From: Pelomonas sp966111775
Lineage (GTDB): Bacteria > Pseudomonadota > Gammaproteobacteria > Burkholderiales > Burkholderiaceae_C
Assembly (NCBI GenBank): GCA_966111775.1
Contig: CBHWBD010000160.1
Span: 1 to 12,072, forward strand
Length of the DNA stretch: 12,072 nucleotides
Reading direction: 5' to 3'
This document shows, in pieces, positions 1-5,720 of the stretch (the stretch's first letter is position 1; the number at the start of each line of letters is the position of its first letter). The translations under genes were made by a program, and so were the position numbers. The notes under the pieces were generated by a model, which did not search any database, was not told the origin of the DNA, and was given only the letters and a program-made list of their open reading frames with translations.

Positions 1-1028
1 GAGATGTCGGCCGGCATGTTCTCGAACCAGGCCTGGTTGGCCGCCAGGCGGCGCGGCGTCTGGGCGGTGTTGTCGCCGACCTGGGTCGTCGCATTGAACG
101 TGCCGTTGTCGTAGGTCTCGCGATCCTGCCAGCAGTCGTCGCTGAACTCGTGGTCGTCCCAGATGGCCACGAAGGCGAAGCGCTCGTGCAGGTTCTGCAG
201 GCGGCGGTCGGTGCGGTAGCGCTTGTAGAGGTAGCGGTAGTCGGCGAGGGTCGTCGCGTACTTGCCACCCGTGGGCAGGGCCGTGCCGTTGGGCAGGGTC
301 AGCGCCGTGTGGGCGCTCTCGACGCCACCGGCCTGGTAGTCCGCGCCCACGGCTTCGTAGATGTAGTCGCCCAGGTGGACGATGAAGTCGATGTTCTCCT
401 GCGCCAGCGAGTCCATGCCGGCCCAGTGGTTCACGCTCCAGTCCTGGCAGGACACGAAGGCGAAGTTCAGCGCGCTGACGTCGGCGTCGTTGGCGGGCGC
501 GGTCTTGAAGCGTCCCACGCGCGACGCCGTGCTGCCGGCCGTGAACTGGTAGTAGTAGACGGTGTTGGCCTGCAGGCCGCTGATGCGGTGGCGCAGGCTG
601 TGGTCGTAGAACTCGTAGACCGGCACTTCGGCACTGGCGTCGACCGTGCCCGTCAGGGCCGAGGTCGTGCCCAGCAGGGCGGCATTGCCCGCGGCGCTGC
701 TGATCTTCAGCGTCACGGTGTAGCTGCCGGCACCGGCAGCGCTGGTCACGTCATCGGCCGTGCTGGGCACCACGCGGGCCCACAGCACGGCGCCGTCCGG
801 CTTGGGGTCGCCCGAGGCGACCGACTGCGGGAACTTGAAGCTGCCGCTGGCGGCGGCGGTCGCGGGCAGCGGCGTCGACGTGCCCGGGAACATGTCGGGC
901 AGCGGCTGGATGGGCGTCCCGGCGTCGCCACCGCCGCCGCAGCCGACGAGGCTGGACAGGGCGGTGGAGGCGGTGATCAGGGCGCCCGCTTGAGCGGCGC
1001 TGCGGCGAAGAAAACTGCGGCGATCCAT
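1..1028 (-). CDS. phoD: PhoD-family alkaline phosphatase, Tat-exported, probable lipoprotein (3' end cut by window)
   Basis: The gene should encode an exported phosphodiesterase/alkaline phosphatase that releases phosphate from organic esters outside the inner membrane. I translated 342 residues from the ATG at 1028 to the window edge; the family usually runs to roughly 500-600, so the C-terminus is missing. The N-terminus has a twin-arginine signal (MDRRSFLRRS) and a lipobox-like LVGC with Cys30 followed by four glycines, suggesting a Tat-exported lipoprotein. The PhoD N-terminal domain starts at FPQSVASGDPKPDG (about 67-79). The catalytic domain shows SCQD (193-196), HLGDYIYE (218-225) and WDDHEF (290-295), the metal-site blocks of this family. 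A GGAGG at 1037-1041, 8 nt before the ATG, fixes the start. The upstream fadL stop is only 13 nt away, so the two genes are probably co-transcribed. The family assignment is clear; its substrate is not known from sequence. Confidence 0.93.
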   Translation of the reverse strand, partial: MDRRSFLRRSAAQAGALITASTALSSLVGCGGGGDAGTPIQPLPDMFPGTSTPLPATAAASGSFKFPQSVASGDPKPDGAVLWARVVPSTADDVTSAAGAGSYTVTLKISSAAGNAALLGTTSALTGTVDASAEVPVYEFYDHSLRHRISGLQANTVYYYQFTAGSTASRVGRFKTAPANDADVSALNFAFVSCQDWSVNHWAGMDSLAQENIDFIVHLGDYIYEAVGADYQAGGVESAHTALTLPNGTALPTGGKYATTLADYRYLYKRYRTDRRLQNLHERFAFVAIWDDHEFSDDCWQDRETYDNGTFNATTQVGDNTAQTPRRLAANQAWFENMPADI

Positions 1029-1036
1029 GATGTTCG

Positions 1037-1041
1037 CCTCC
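1037..1041 (-). promoter_or_regulatory. Shine-Dalgarno of the PhoD gene
   Basis: On the minus strand the fadL stop TGA is followed directly by GGAGG and, 8 nt later, by the ATG at 1028. It is one of the best ribosome binding sites in the window. It decides the PhoD start and implies translation from a fadL-phoD message. Confidence 0.8.
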
Positions 1042-2514
1042 TCAGAACTTGTAGTTGAACTGGACACCGTAGATGGTGGCCTTGGAGCTGTAGTTGCCGC
1101 GCACGGTCGAGTAGGCGCAGTTGCAGGGCTGCACGCCATCGCCGTCGTCAGTCGCACTCATCGAGGCGTCCTTCAGCTTCACGTGGCCGAAGGAGAAGTC
1201 GACGCTGGCGCTGTCCATGAAGGCCCAGTTGGCGCCCAGGGCGTACCAGGTGCGCGCCGCATCCGGCAGGGCGGGGCCCCGCGTGGCCGCGGGCACGGGC
1301 GACATGTCCTTGCTGAAGCCGGTGCGCAGCGTCACGGAGGGCAGGGCCTTCCATTGCGCGCCGACCGAGACCTTGGTGCTGTCCTTCCAGTGTTCGGCCG
1401 TGATGGAGTCGGCGGTCGAGTTCGCGAAGTCGATGCGCAGCTGCTTCAGCTGCGAATCGCGGGTGATCGTGAAGTCGCCCATGACGGCGATGGTCGGCGT
1501 CAGCTGCTGGAAGCCATGCAGCGACAGCGACTCGGGCGTGCGCACCGAGAGGCTGGCATCGGAGTCGTTGTGATCCAGGGCCGACACGCCGTTGTAGGGC
1601 GCGGCGGTGATGGCCGCCAGCACGGTGGCCGGCAGGTTGCTGGGCTGCGTCCAGTCGCCATGGCCCTTGAGCTTCTGGGCGACGCTGCTGCGATAGCTCA
1701 GGCCGACGCGCGTGCCGGCCGCGGGTTCCCACAGCAGGGCGACGTTGAAGCCCAGGCCCCAGTTCTTGCCGTCGACGGCGATGGAGCCGTCATAGCTCGG
1801 GTCGCCGAAGATCTGTGCCGCCTGCTGCTGCAGTTGCAGGGCCAGGCCGGGCGCGCCGCCCACGGCCGCCTGATGGGCGGCGTTCAGCAGGCCCGCCGCG
1901 TAGACGGACGCATACGGCACCGCGCGCTTCAGCTTGCCTTCCATGTACTGCAGGTTCAGGCCGGCTGCCAGCGACAGCTCGGGCGTCGCCTTCCAGGCCA
2001 CGTTCGGGTTGATCGACAGCGACTTCAGCTCGACCGATTGCAGGTTGTAGCGCCCGCCCCAGTTGGCCGGGTAGTTGAGCTTGGTGCCCCAGGGTACGAA
2101 CACGCCCAGGCCGTAGGCCAGGCCGTCGTCGCCCTGATAGCTGAGATACATATGCGGCACCGCCTGGCCCTTGGCGAAGCTCATGGTGTCGCCGGCCGTG
2201 CTGGTCGGGCGCGGCGCGAAGCCGGAACCGGGCAGGGAGATGTAGGAACCCGCGTCGGTGAACTTGGTCTTGGGGTCGACGTAGTCGAGCACGCCGGAGA
2301 AGTTCCAACCCTTGAGCCGCGTGATGCCGGCGGGGTTGGCGAACAGGGTGCTGGCGTCGGCCGCTTCAGCGCCGTTGGCGTTGGCGGTGCCTTCGGCAGC
2401 GGCGCTCTGGGTGCCGAAACGGTAGCCGGCGGCCTGGGCCGTCAGGGCCAGGGGCAGCAGCGCAAGGGCGACCAGCAACGGGCGCAGCGCGCCCGCGGGA
2501 CGTGGATTTCTCAT
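1042..2514 (-). CDS. FadL/OmpP1-family outer-membrane transport protein
   Basis: This 490-residue protein is predicted to form a 14-strand outer-membrane beta-barrel of the FadL type, which passes long-chain fatty acids or other hydrophobic molecules across the outer membrane. It has a cleavable signal peptide with cleavage likely after AQA at 28. The mature N-terminus AGYRFGTQSAAAEGTANANG is followed by FANPAGI (59-64), matching the FadL hatch region and its NPA motif. The tail GVQFNYKF ends in Phe, the usual barrel-assembly signal. The length is slightly above E. coli FadL. The ATG at 2514 is preceded by GGAGA at 2525-2529, 10 nt away. The gene is followed at 13 nt by the PhoD gene. Family members also include aromatic-hydrocarbon channels, so the substrate cannot be named. 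Two direct repeats upstream (2533-2562) may be operators. Confidence 0.93.
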   Translation of the reverse strand: MRNPRPAGALRPLLVALALLPLALTAQAAGYRFGTQSAAAEGTANANGAEAADASTLFANPAGITRLKGWNFSGVLDYVDPKTKFTDAGSYISLPGSGFAPRPTSTAGDTMSFAKGQAVPHMYLSYQGDDGLAYGLGVFVPWGTKLNYPANWGGRYNLQSVELKSLSINPNVAWKATPELSLAAGLNLQYMEGKLKRAVPYASVYAAGLLNAAHQAAVGGAPGLALQLQQQAAQIFGDPSYDGSIAVDGKNWGLGFNVALLWEPAAGTRVGLSYRSSVAQKLKGHGDWTQPSNLPATVLAAITAAPYNGVSALDHNDSDASLSVRTPESLSLHGFQQLTPTIAVMGDFTITRDSQLKQLRIDFANSTADSITAEHWKDSTKVSVGAQWKALPSVTLRTGFSKDMSPVPAATRGPALPDAARTWYALGANWAFMDSASVDFSFGHVKLKDASMSATDDGDGVQPCNCAYSTVRGNYSSKATIYGVQFNYKF

Positions 2515-2532
2515 GATGGGTCTGTCTCCGTA

Positions 2533-2562
2533 ATCGTGCGTAACCGCAGCGGATTGTGCGTA
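2533..2562 (-). promoter_or_regulatory. Pair of direct repeats upstream of fadL (candidate operator)
   Basis: On the minus strand, TACGCACAAT (2562-2553) and TACGCACGAT (2542-2533) differ at one base and begin exactly 20 bp apart, about two helical turns. They lie 19-48 nt upstream of the fadL start, where a regulator or RNA polymerase would bind. I cannot tie them to a known regulator and see no convincing -35/-10 pair, so the regulatory role is inference. Confidence 0.35.
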
Positions 2563-2590
2563 GCGACGATGTCACGCGGAGGACAAACCC

Positions 2591-2609
2591 GTCCAGGGAA
2601 ACCCTGGAC
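2591..2609 (-). other. 8-bp perfect hairpin between the leucine dehydrogenase and fadL genes
   Basis: GTCCAGGG and CCCTGGAC form a perfect 8-bp stem with a 3-nt loop. On the minus strand it is followed by GGGTTTGTCC, a poor U-tract. It could be the second half of a tandem terminator after the dehydrogenase gene, or a structured element in the fadL leader. Confidence 0.45.
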
Positions 2610-2628
2610 CCGAGAGGGCTCTCTAGAT

Positions 2629-2656
2629 GTTGGCTGGGCGCAACCACCCAGCCAAC
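2629..2656 (-). terminator. 10-bp perfect hairpin after the leucine dehydrogenase gene (probable terminator)
   Basis: GTTGGCTGGG and CCCAGCCAAC form a perfect 10-bp stem around an 8-nt loop, starting 11 nt after the dehydrogenase stop on the minus strand. There is no T-run behind it, so if it terminates it does so imperfectly or protects the 3' end. Its position right after a stop codon and the second hairpin that follows support a 3'-end role. Confidence 0.5.
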
Positions 2657-2667
2657 CTAGGGATGAC

Positions 2668-3723
2668 TCAGGCGCCGCGGACGAGCTTGGAGCGGGCCCA
2701 GTCGTCGGCCACGCGGGCCGGCGTCGAGTCGGCCGTCTGGACGCGCTGCAGCAGTTCCTCGACACGCTCGGCGATCTTGCTGACCTCGGCCATCACGGCC
2801 TTTTCTTCGCCCTCGTTGCGGTACTCGCGGGCGACGCTGATGATGCCGCCGGCGTTCACCAGGTAGTCGGGCAGATAGCAGATACCGCGGCGCTGCAGCG
2901 CGTCGCCGTCGGCCGGCGTGGCGAGCTGGTTGTTGGCGGCGCCGGCGACGAGCTTGGCGCGCAGCGTCGGCACGGTCTGCTCGTTCAGCGAGGCGCCCAG
3001 GGCGCAGGGGGCCAGCACGTCGACGTCGACGGCCAGGATGTCGGCCACGCTGACGGCGGTGGCGCCGAACTGGGCCACGGCGCGCTCGACCTTGGCCGAG
3101 TCGACGTCGGCCACGACCAGCTTGGCACCGGCCTGGTGCAGGAATTCGGCCAGATGCCAGCCGACGGCGCCCAGGCCTTGCAGGGCGACGCGCACACCGT
3201 CAAGCGACGAACGGCCCAGCACGAGGCGGGCGCCGGCCTGGATGGAGACGAAGACGCCCCAGGCCGTCTTGGGGCTGGGGTCGCCACCGAAGGCACCTTC
3301 GCGCGGGATGCCGCTCACATAGGGCGTCACGGCCTGCATGCCGCGCATGTCGGCGGTCGTCGTGCCCACGTCCTCGGCGGTGATGTAGGCGCCGTTCAGC
3401 GACTGCACGGCGCGGCCGAAGGCGGCGAACAGGCCGGGGCGGTCGAACTGGCCTTGCGGCTTCAGGATGACGGCCTTGCCGCCGCCGAAGGGCAGGTCGG
3501 CCAGGGCGTTCTTCAGGCTCATGCCCTGGGACAGGCGCAGCGCGTCGTTCAGCGCGGCGGCTTCGGATTCGTAGTGCCAGAGGCGGCAGCCGCCAAAAGC
3601 GGGGCCGCGGGCGGTGCTGTGCACGGCGAGGATGGCCTTGAGGCCGGTGGCCGGGTCGGTGGCGAGCAGCACGCGCTCGTGGGCAGCTTGCTCGGGCAGG
3701 CCGAAGAGGGAGGTCGGGGTCAT
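2668..3723 (-). CDS. Glu/Leu/Phe/Val dehydrogenase family, leucine dehydrogenase-like
   Basis: This cytosolic enzyme is predicted to interconvert a branched-chain (or related) amino acid and its 2-oxo acid with NAD+, releasing ammonia. From the ATG at 3723 it is 351 residues, close to Bacillus leucine dehydrogenase. Visible family blocks are GPAFGG (40-45), SLKNAL with Lys71, GGGKAVI with Lys83 (the catalytic-lysine region), AEDVGTT (116-122), the Rossmann motif GLGAVG (183-188) with Asp206 at the end of the second strand, APCALG (238-243), GAANNQL (261-267) and YLPDYLVNAGGI (283-294). An in-frame ATG lies 45 nt upstream at 3768, but it falls inside the 3760-3786 hairpin and adds an unconserved leader, so I prefer 3723. 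No good ribosome binding site precedes it. Upstream is a PF10014-type dioxygenase; downstream, past two hairpins, is fadL. Phenylalanine or valine specificity cannot be excluded. Confidence 0.93.
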   Translation of the reverse strand: MTPTSLFGLPEQAAHERVLLATDPATGLKAILAVHSTARGPAFGGCRLWHYESEAAALNDALRLSQGMSLKNALADLPFGGGKAVILKPQGQFDRPGLFAAFGRAVQSLNGAYITAEDVGTTTADMRGMQAVTPYVSGIPREGAFGGDPSPKTAWGVFVSIQAGARLVLGRSSLDGVRVALQGLGAVGWHLAEFLHQAGAKLVVADVDSAKVERAVAQFGATAVSVADILAVDVDVLAPCALGASLNEQTVPTLRAKLVAGAANNQLATPADGDALQRRGICYLPDYLVNAGGIISVAREYRNEGEEKAVMAEVSKIAERVEELLQRVQTADSTPARVADDWARSKLVRGA

Positions 3724-3759
3724 GACGGTGGGCGCTTTTGGCGCGGCAGTAGATGGACA

Positions 3760-3786
3760 AACGGCCACGCTTTTGGCGTGGCCGTT
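3760..3786 (-). terminator. 11-bp perfect hairpin between the dioxygenase and leucine dehydrogenase genes
   Basis: AACGGCCACGC and GCGTGGCCGTT form a perfect 11-bp stem with a 5-nt loop. It starts 19 nt after the dioxygenase stop on the minus strand and is followed by TGTCCATC, so the U-tract is weak. It probably terminates or attenuates the reductase-dioxygenase message ahead of the dehydrogenase gene. It also covers the alternative upstream ATG of the dehydrogenase. Confidence 0.6.
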
Positions 3787-3805
3787 CGGGATTCTACGGA
3801 TTCGC

Positions 3806-4534
3806 CTATGGCCCCTGGAATCCGCCGCTTCGAAGCGTGATGACCAGGGTATCGCGCCAGCCGCGTTCGCCCGGCTCCACCGGCTGGATGGGCGTGGTCT
3901 CGTGGATGACGCGGGCGTCGTCCAGCAGCAGCGCCGTCCAGGGCTGGGTCATGGTGAAGCGCTGGCCGGCCGGGCCGTGGGCCTGGAAGACGCGCGACTC
4001 GCCGCCCTTGATGCCATGGCGGCCGACAAAGAGCACGGCGACCAGGTCCACGCCGTCGCGGTGGGCGCCCTCGGGCGTGGGGCGGCCAATGCCGTCGCTG
4101 GTGTCGATGCGGAAGGGGTGAGCCTCGATGAACCAGGCCTGCTCGCCCTTGAGCGCCGAGGCCGTCTTCGCCAGGCCCAGCAGCAGGGCCGTCCAGGCGG
4201 GCGAAGTGACCATCTCCTGGCCCAGCGGCACGAACCAGCGCTGGATGCCGCCGTGCAGGGCGTTGTAGTCCAGCGGCTGCCAGTGGGCGCGGTGGGGGGC
4301 CAGCGTCAGCGTGCCGCCCTCGGCGACGAAACAGCCGTGGCGGCGGAAGCGGTAGCGGCCGCCGTCGCGCAGATAGCCGTCGGGTGGCAGGTCGTCCCAG
4401 CAGGGGCGCAGCGCCTCGAGCTCGGCCGCCGACACGCCCAGCACGTCGAGCGACGCGGGCGCCAGCACGGCCTCGCCGTTGCGCTGCAGGGCGCCGACGA
4501 CGTCGGCAGGATCGGTCCAGGGCGGCTCGAACAT
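3806..4534 (-). CDS. 2-oxoglutarate/Fe(II) dioxygenase, L-isoleucine hydroxylase-like (2OG-Fe_Oxy_2 family)
   Basis: This 242-residue protein belongs, by motif reading, to the PF10014 family of Fe(II)/2-oxoglutarate dioxygenases, whose characterised members (such as Bacillus thuringiensis isoleucine dioxygenase) hydroxylate free aliphatic L-amino acids. The facial triad is visible: His158 and Asp160 in PEGAHRDGVD, and His211 in RVIHETTPI. Arg227, in ERGWRDTLVITLR, is a candidate 2-oxoglutarate anchor. Other family blocks are GGRYRFRRHGCF (58-69) and GGESRVF (177-183). It starts 5 nt after the stop of the reductase gene, so the two are very likely translated from one message. A strong hairpin follows, then a leucine dehydrogenase-like gene. 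The dioxygenase fold is secure; the amino-acid substrate is inferred from family and neighbours. Confidence 0.88.
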   Translation of the reverse strand: MFEPPWTDPADVVGALQRNGEAVLAPASLDVLGVSAAELEALRPCWDDLPPDGYLRDGGRYRFRRHGCFVAEGGTLTLAPHRAHWQPLDYNALHGGIQRWFVPLGQEMVTSPAWTALLLGLAKTASALKGEQAWFIEAHPFRIDTSDGIGRPTPEGAHRDGVDLVAVLFVGRHGIKGGESRVFQAHGPAGQRFTMTQPWTALLLDDARVIHETTPIQPVEPGERGWRDTLVITLRSGGFQGP

Positions 4535-4539
4535 CGCGT

Positions 4540-5568
4540 TCAGCCTGCCGCGTGCTTGTCGGCTTCGGAGGTGAACGCGTCCGCGTAGAACTCTTCGTCA
4601 GGCAGCTTGCACTGCGCGACGAAGTCCTTGTGCGCCGACTCGACCATGATGGGCACGCCGCAGGCATAGACCTGGTGGCCGGAGAGATCGGGATGATCTT
4701 CCATGACGGCGCGGTGGACGAAGCCGCTGCGGCCGGTCCAGCCGGCATCCGGCTCGGACAGCACCGGCACATAGCTCAACGTCGGCCACTCGGCCGCGAT
4801 CTGCGCGGCCCAGTCGTTCAGGTAGAGGTCGGCCTGCTTGCGGGCGCCCCAGTACAGCACCATGGGGCGGGTCGACTCGATGTGGCGGGCCCGCTCGATG
4901 ATGGCCTTGATGGGCGCGAAACCCGTGCCGCTGGCCAGCAGCACGATGGGCTTGGTCGCATCCTCGCGCAGGAAGAAGCTGCCGAAGGGGCCTTCCATGC
5001 GCAGGATGTCCTTTTCCTTCAGTGCGCCGAAGACGTGGTCGGTGAACTTGCCGCCCGGCATGTGGCGGATGTGCAGCTCGATCTGGCCCGGCAGCGAGTG
5101 CGGCGCATTGGCCATGGAGTAGCTACGGCGCGAGCCGTCGCGCAGGATGAACTCGACGTACTGGCCGGCGCGGAACTGGAAGTTCTGGTTGGCGGCCAAC
5201 TGCATGGTCAGCACGGCCACGTCGGCAGCAGGCTTCAGGATCGTCGTCACGCGGCTGGGCAGCTTCAGCACCGGGAACTCGCCGGCACCCGGCACGGTGC
5301 GGGCTTCGAGGGTGCAGTCGGTCTGGGGGCGGGCGCAGCAGGTCAGCACGAAGCCAGCGGCTTCTTCCTCGGCCGAAAGGGCTTTGGGCTGGTGGTTGCC
5401 GTGGATGACGGCGCCTTCGAGCAGCTTGCTCTTGCAGGAGCCGCAGGCGCCGTCCTTGCAGCCATAGGGCAGGCCGACGCCGTTGCGGATGGCGGCGGCG
5501 AGCAGGGTGTCGTCGCCCTCGGTCTGGTAGACGCGGCCGGCGGGCTGGATGGTGATCTGGTGGGACAT
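4540..5568 (-). CDS. 2Fe-2S ferredoxin / FAD / NAD(P)H oxidoreductase (annotated in relatives as CDP-6-deoxy-delta-3,4-glucoseen reductase)
   Basis: This 342-residue electron-transfer protein fuses a plant-type ferredoxin to a ferredoxin-NADP reductase module. The 2Fe-2S cysteines are Cys37, Cys42 and Cys45 (YGCKDGACGSCK) with Cys77 or Cys78 as the fourth ligand in LTCCARPQ. The FAD-binding motif is RSYS (148-151), the NAD-binding loop is ASGTGFAPI (212-220), and YACGVPIMV (301-309) is the C-terminal nicotinamide block. I place the start at 5568 (MSHQITI), matching the beginning of the ferredoxin domain; an in-frame ATG at 5655 adds 29 unconserved residues through a hairpin. Similar reductases feed electrons to oxygenases, and AscD/E3 is the name used for this architecture in sugar deoxygenation. 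No sugar-nucleotide genes are nearby, so that name should not be taken literally. The dioxygenase gene follows after 5 nt. Confidence 0.92.
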   Translation of the reverse strand: MSHQITIQPAGRVYQTEGDDTLLAAAIRNGVGLPYGCKDGACGSCKSKLLEGAVIHGNHQPKALSAEEEAAGFVLTCCARPQTDCTLEARTVPGAGEFPVLKLPSRVTTILKPAADVAVLTMQLAANQNFQFRAGQYVEFILRDGSRRSYSMANAPHSLPGQIELHIRHMPGGKFTDHVFGALKEKDILRMEGPFGSFFLREDATKPIVLLASGTGFAPIKAIIERARHIESTRPMVLYWGARKQADLYLNDWAAQIAAEWPTLSYVPVLSEPDAGWTGRSGFVHRAVMEDHPDLSGHQVYACGVPIMVESAHKDFVAQCKLPDEEFYADAFTSEADKHAAG

Positions 5569-5585
5569 GGTTTCCAAAAAGGCAG

Positions 5586-5612
5586 CGGCCCCGCATGAGA
5601 TGCCCGGGGCCG
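5586..5612 (-). promoter_or_regulatory. Long leader hairpin followed by a T-run ahead of the reductase gene
   Basis: CGGCCCC pairs with GGGGCCG and, inside, GCAT pairs with ATGC around a 3-nt loop; two extra C residues bulge. On the minus strand the stem is followed by CTGCC and then TTTTT, and the reductase ATG comes 7 nt later. This has the shape of an intrinsic terminator or attenuator in the 5' leader, or it could be the upstream end of an unrelated transcript. No transcription start is visible to decide. Confidence 0.45.
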
Positions 5613-5650
5613 TAGACTGCCCGCCATTTTGCCCGAGAGACATGTTGACC

Positions 5651-5716
5651 CCCACGCTCGCAGGGCGAGCTGCCCCCCGAGGGGGCGCTCAGCGCCTTCG
5701 GGCGGCCGTGCGCCGC
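5651..5716. repeat. GC-rich multi-hairpin intergenic repeat (REP-like)
   Basis: This stretch contains a string of inverted repeats: GCTCGC/GCGAGC (5656-5670), GCCCCC/GGGGGC (5672-5686), GGCGCT/AGCGCC (5684-5696), CGCC-TTCG-GGCG with a UUCG-type tetraloop (5693-5704) and GCGGC/GCCGC (5702-5716). From memory, elements with a core like CCCCCCGAGGGGGC followed by CTTCGGGCGGCC recur between genes in Burkholderiales; I could not check copy number here. It ends 4 nt before the epimerase-like start codon, so it occupies the whole space where that gene's leader should be. Confidence 0.55.
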
Positions 5717-5720
5717 TGAT

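Noticed and set aside
150..1058. A 302-codon plus-strand open frame at the left edge.
   Set aside because: It is antisense to the PhoD gene, whose signal peptide and metal-site motifs are unmistakable on the minus strand; the plus-strand product has no recognisable features.
3724..3768. A longer leucine dehydrogenase start at 3768.
   Set aside because: The ATG lies in an 11-bp hairpin, has no ribosome binding site and adds 15 low-complexity residues before the family's normal N-terminus.
1027..3840. A 937-codon plus-strand open frame.
   Set aside because: It runs antisense to fadL and the leucine dehydrogenase gene, both with clear family motifs. Its product is a Gly/Ala/Arg/Val-rich string without any domain, as expected from the opposite strand of GC-rich genes.
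4384..5598. A 404-codon plus-strand open frame.
   Set aside because: It is antisense to the reductase gene (with its 2Fe-2S, FAD and NAD motifs) and part of the dioxygenase gene.
5569..5655. A longer reductase start at 5655.
   Set aside because: It would add 29 residues encoded through the leader hairpin, ahead of a ferredoxin domain that begins naturally at MSHQITI.
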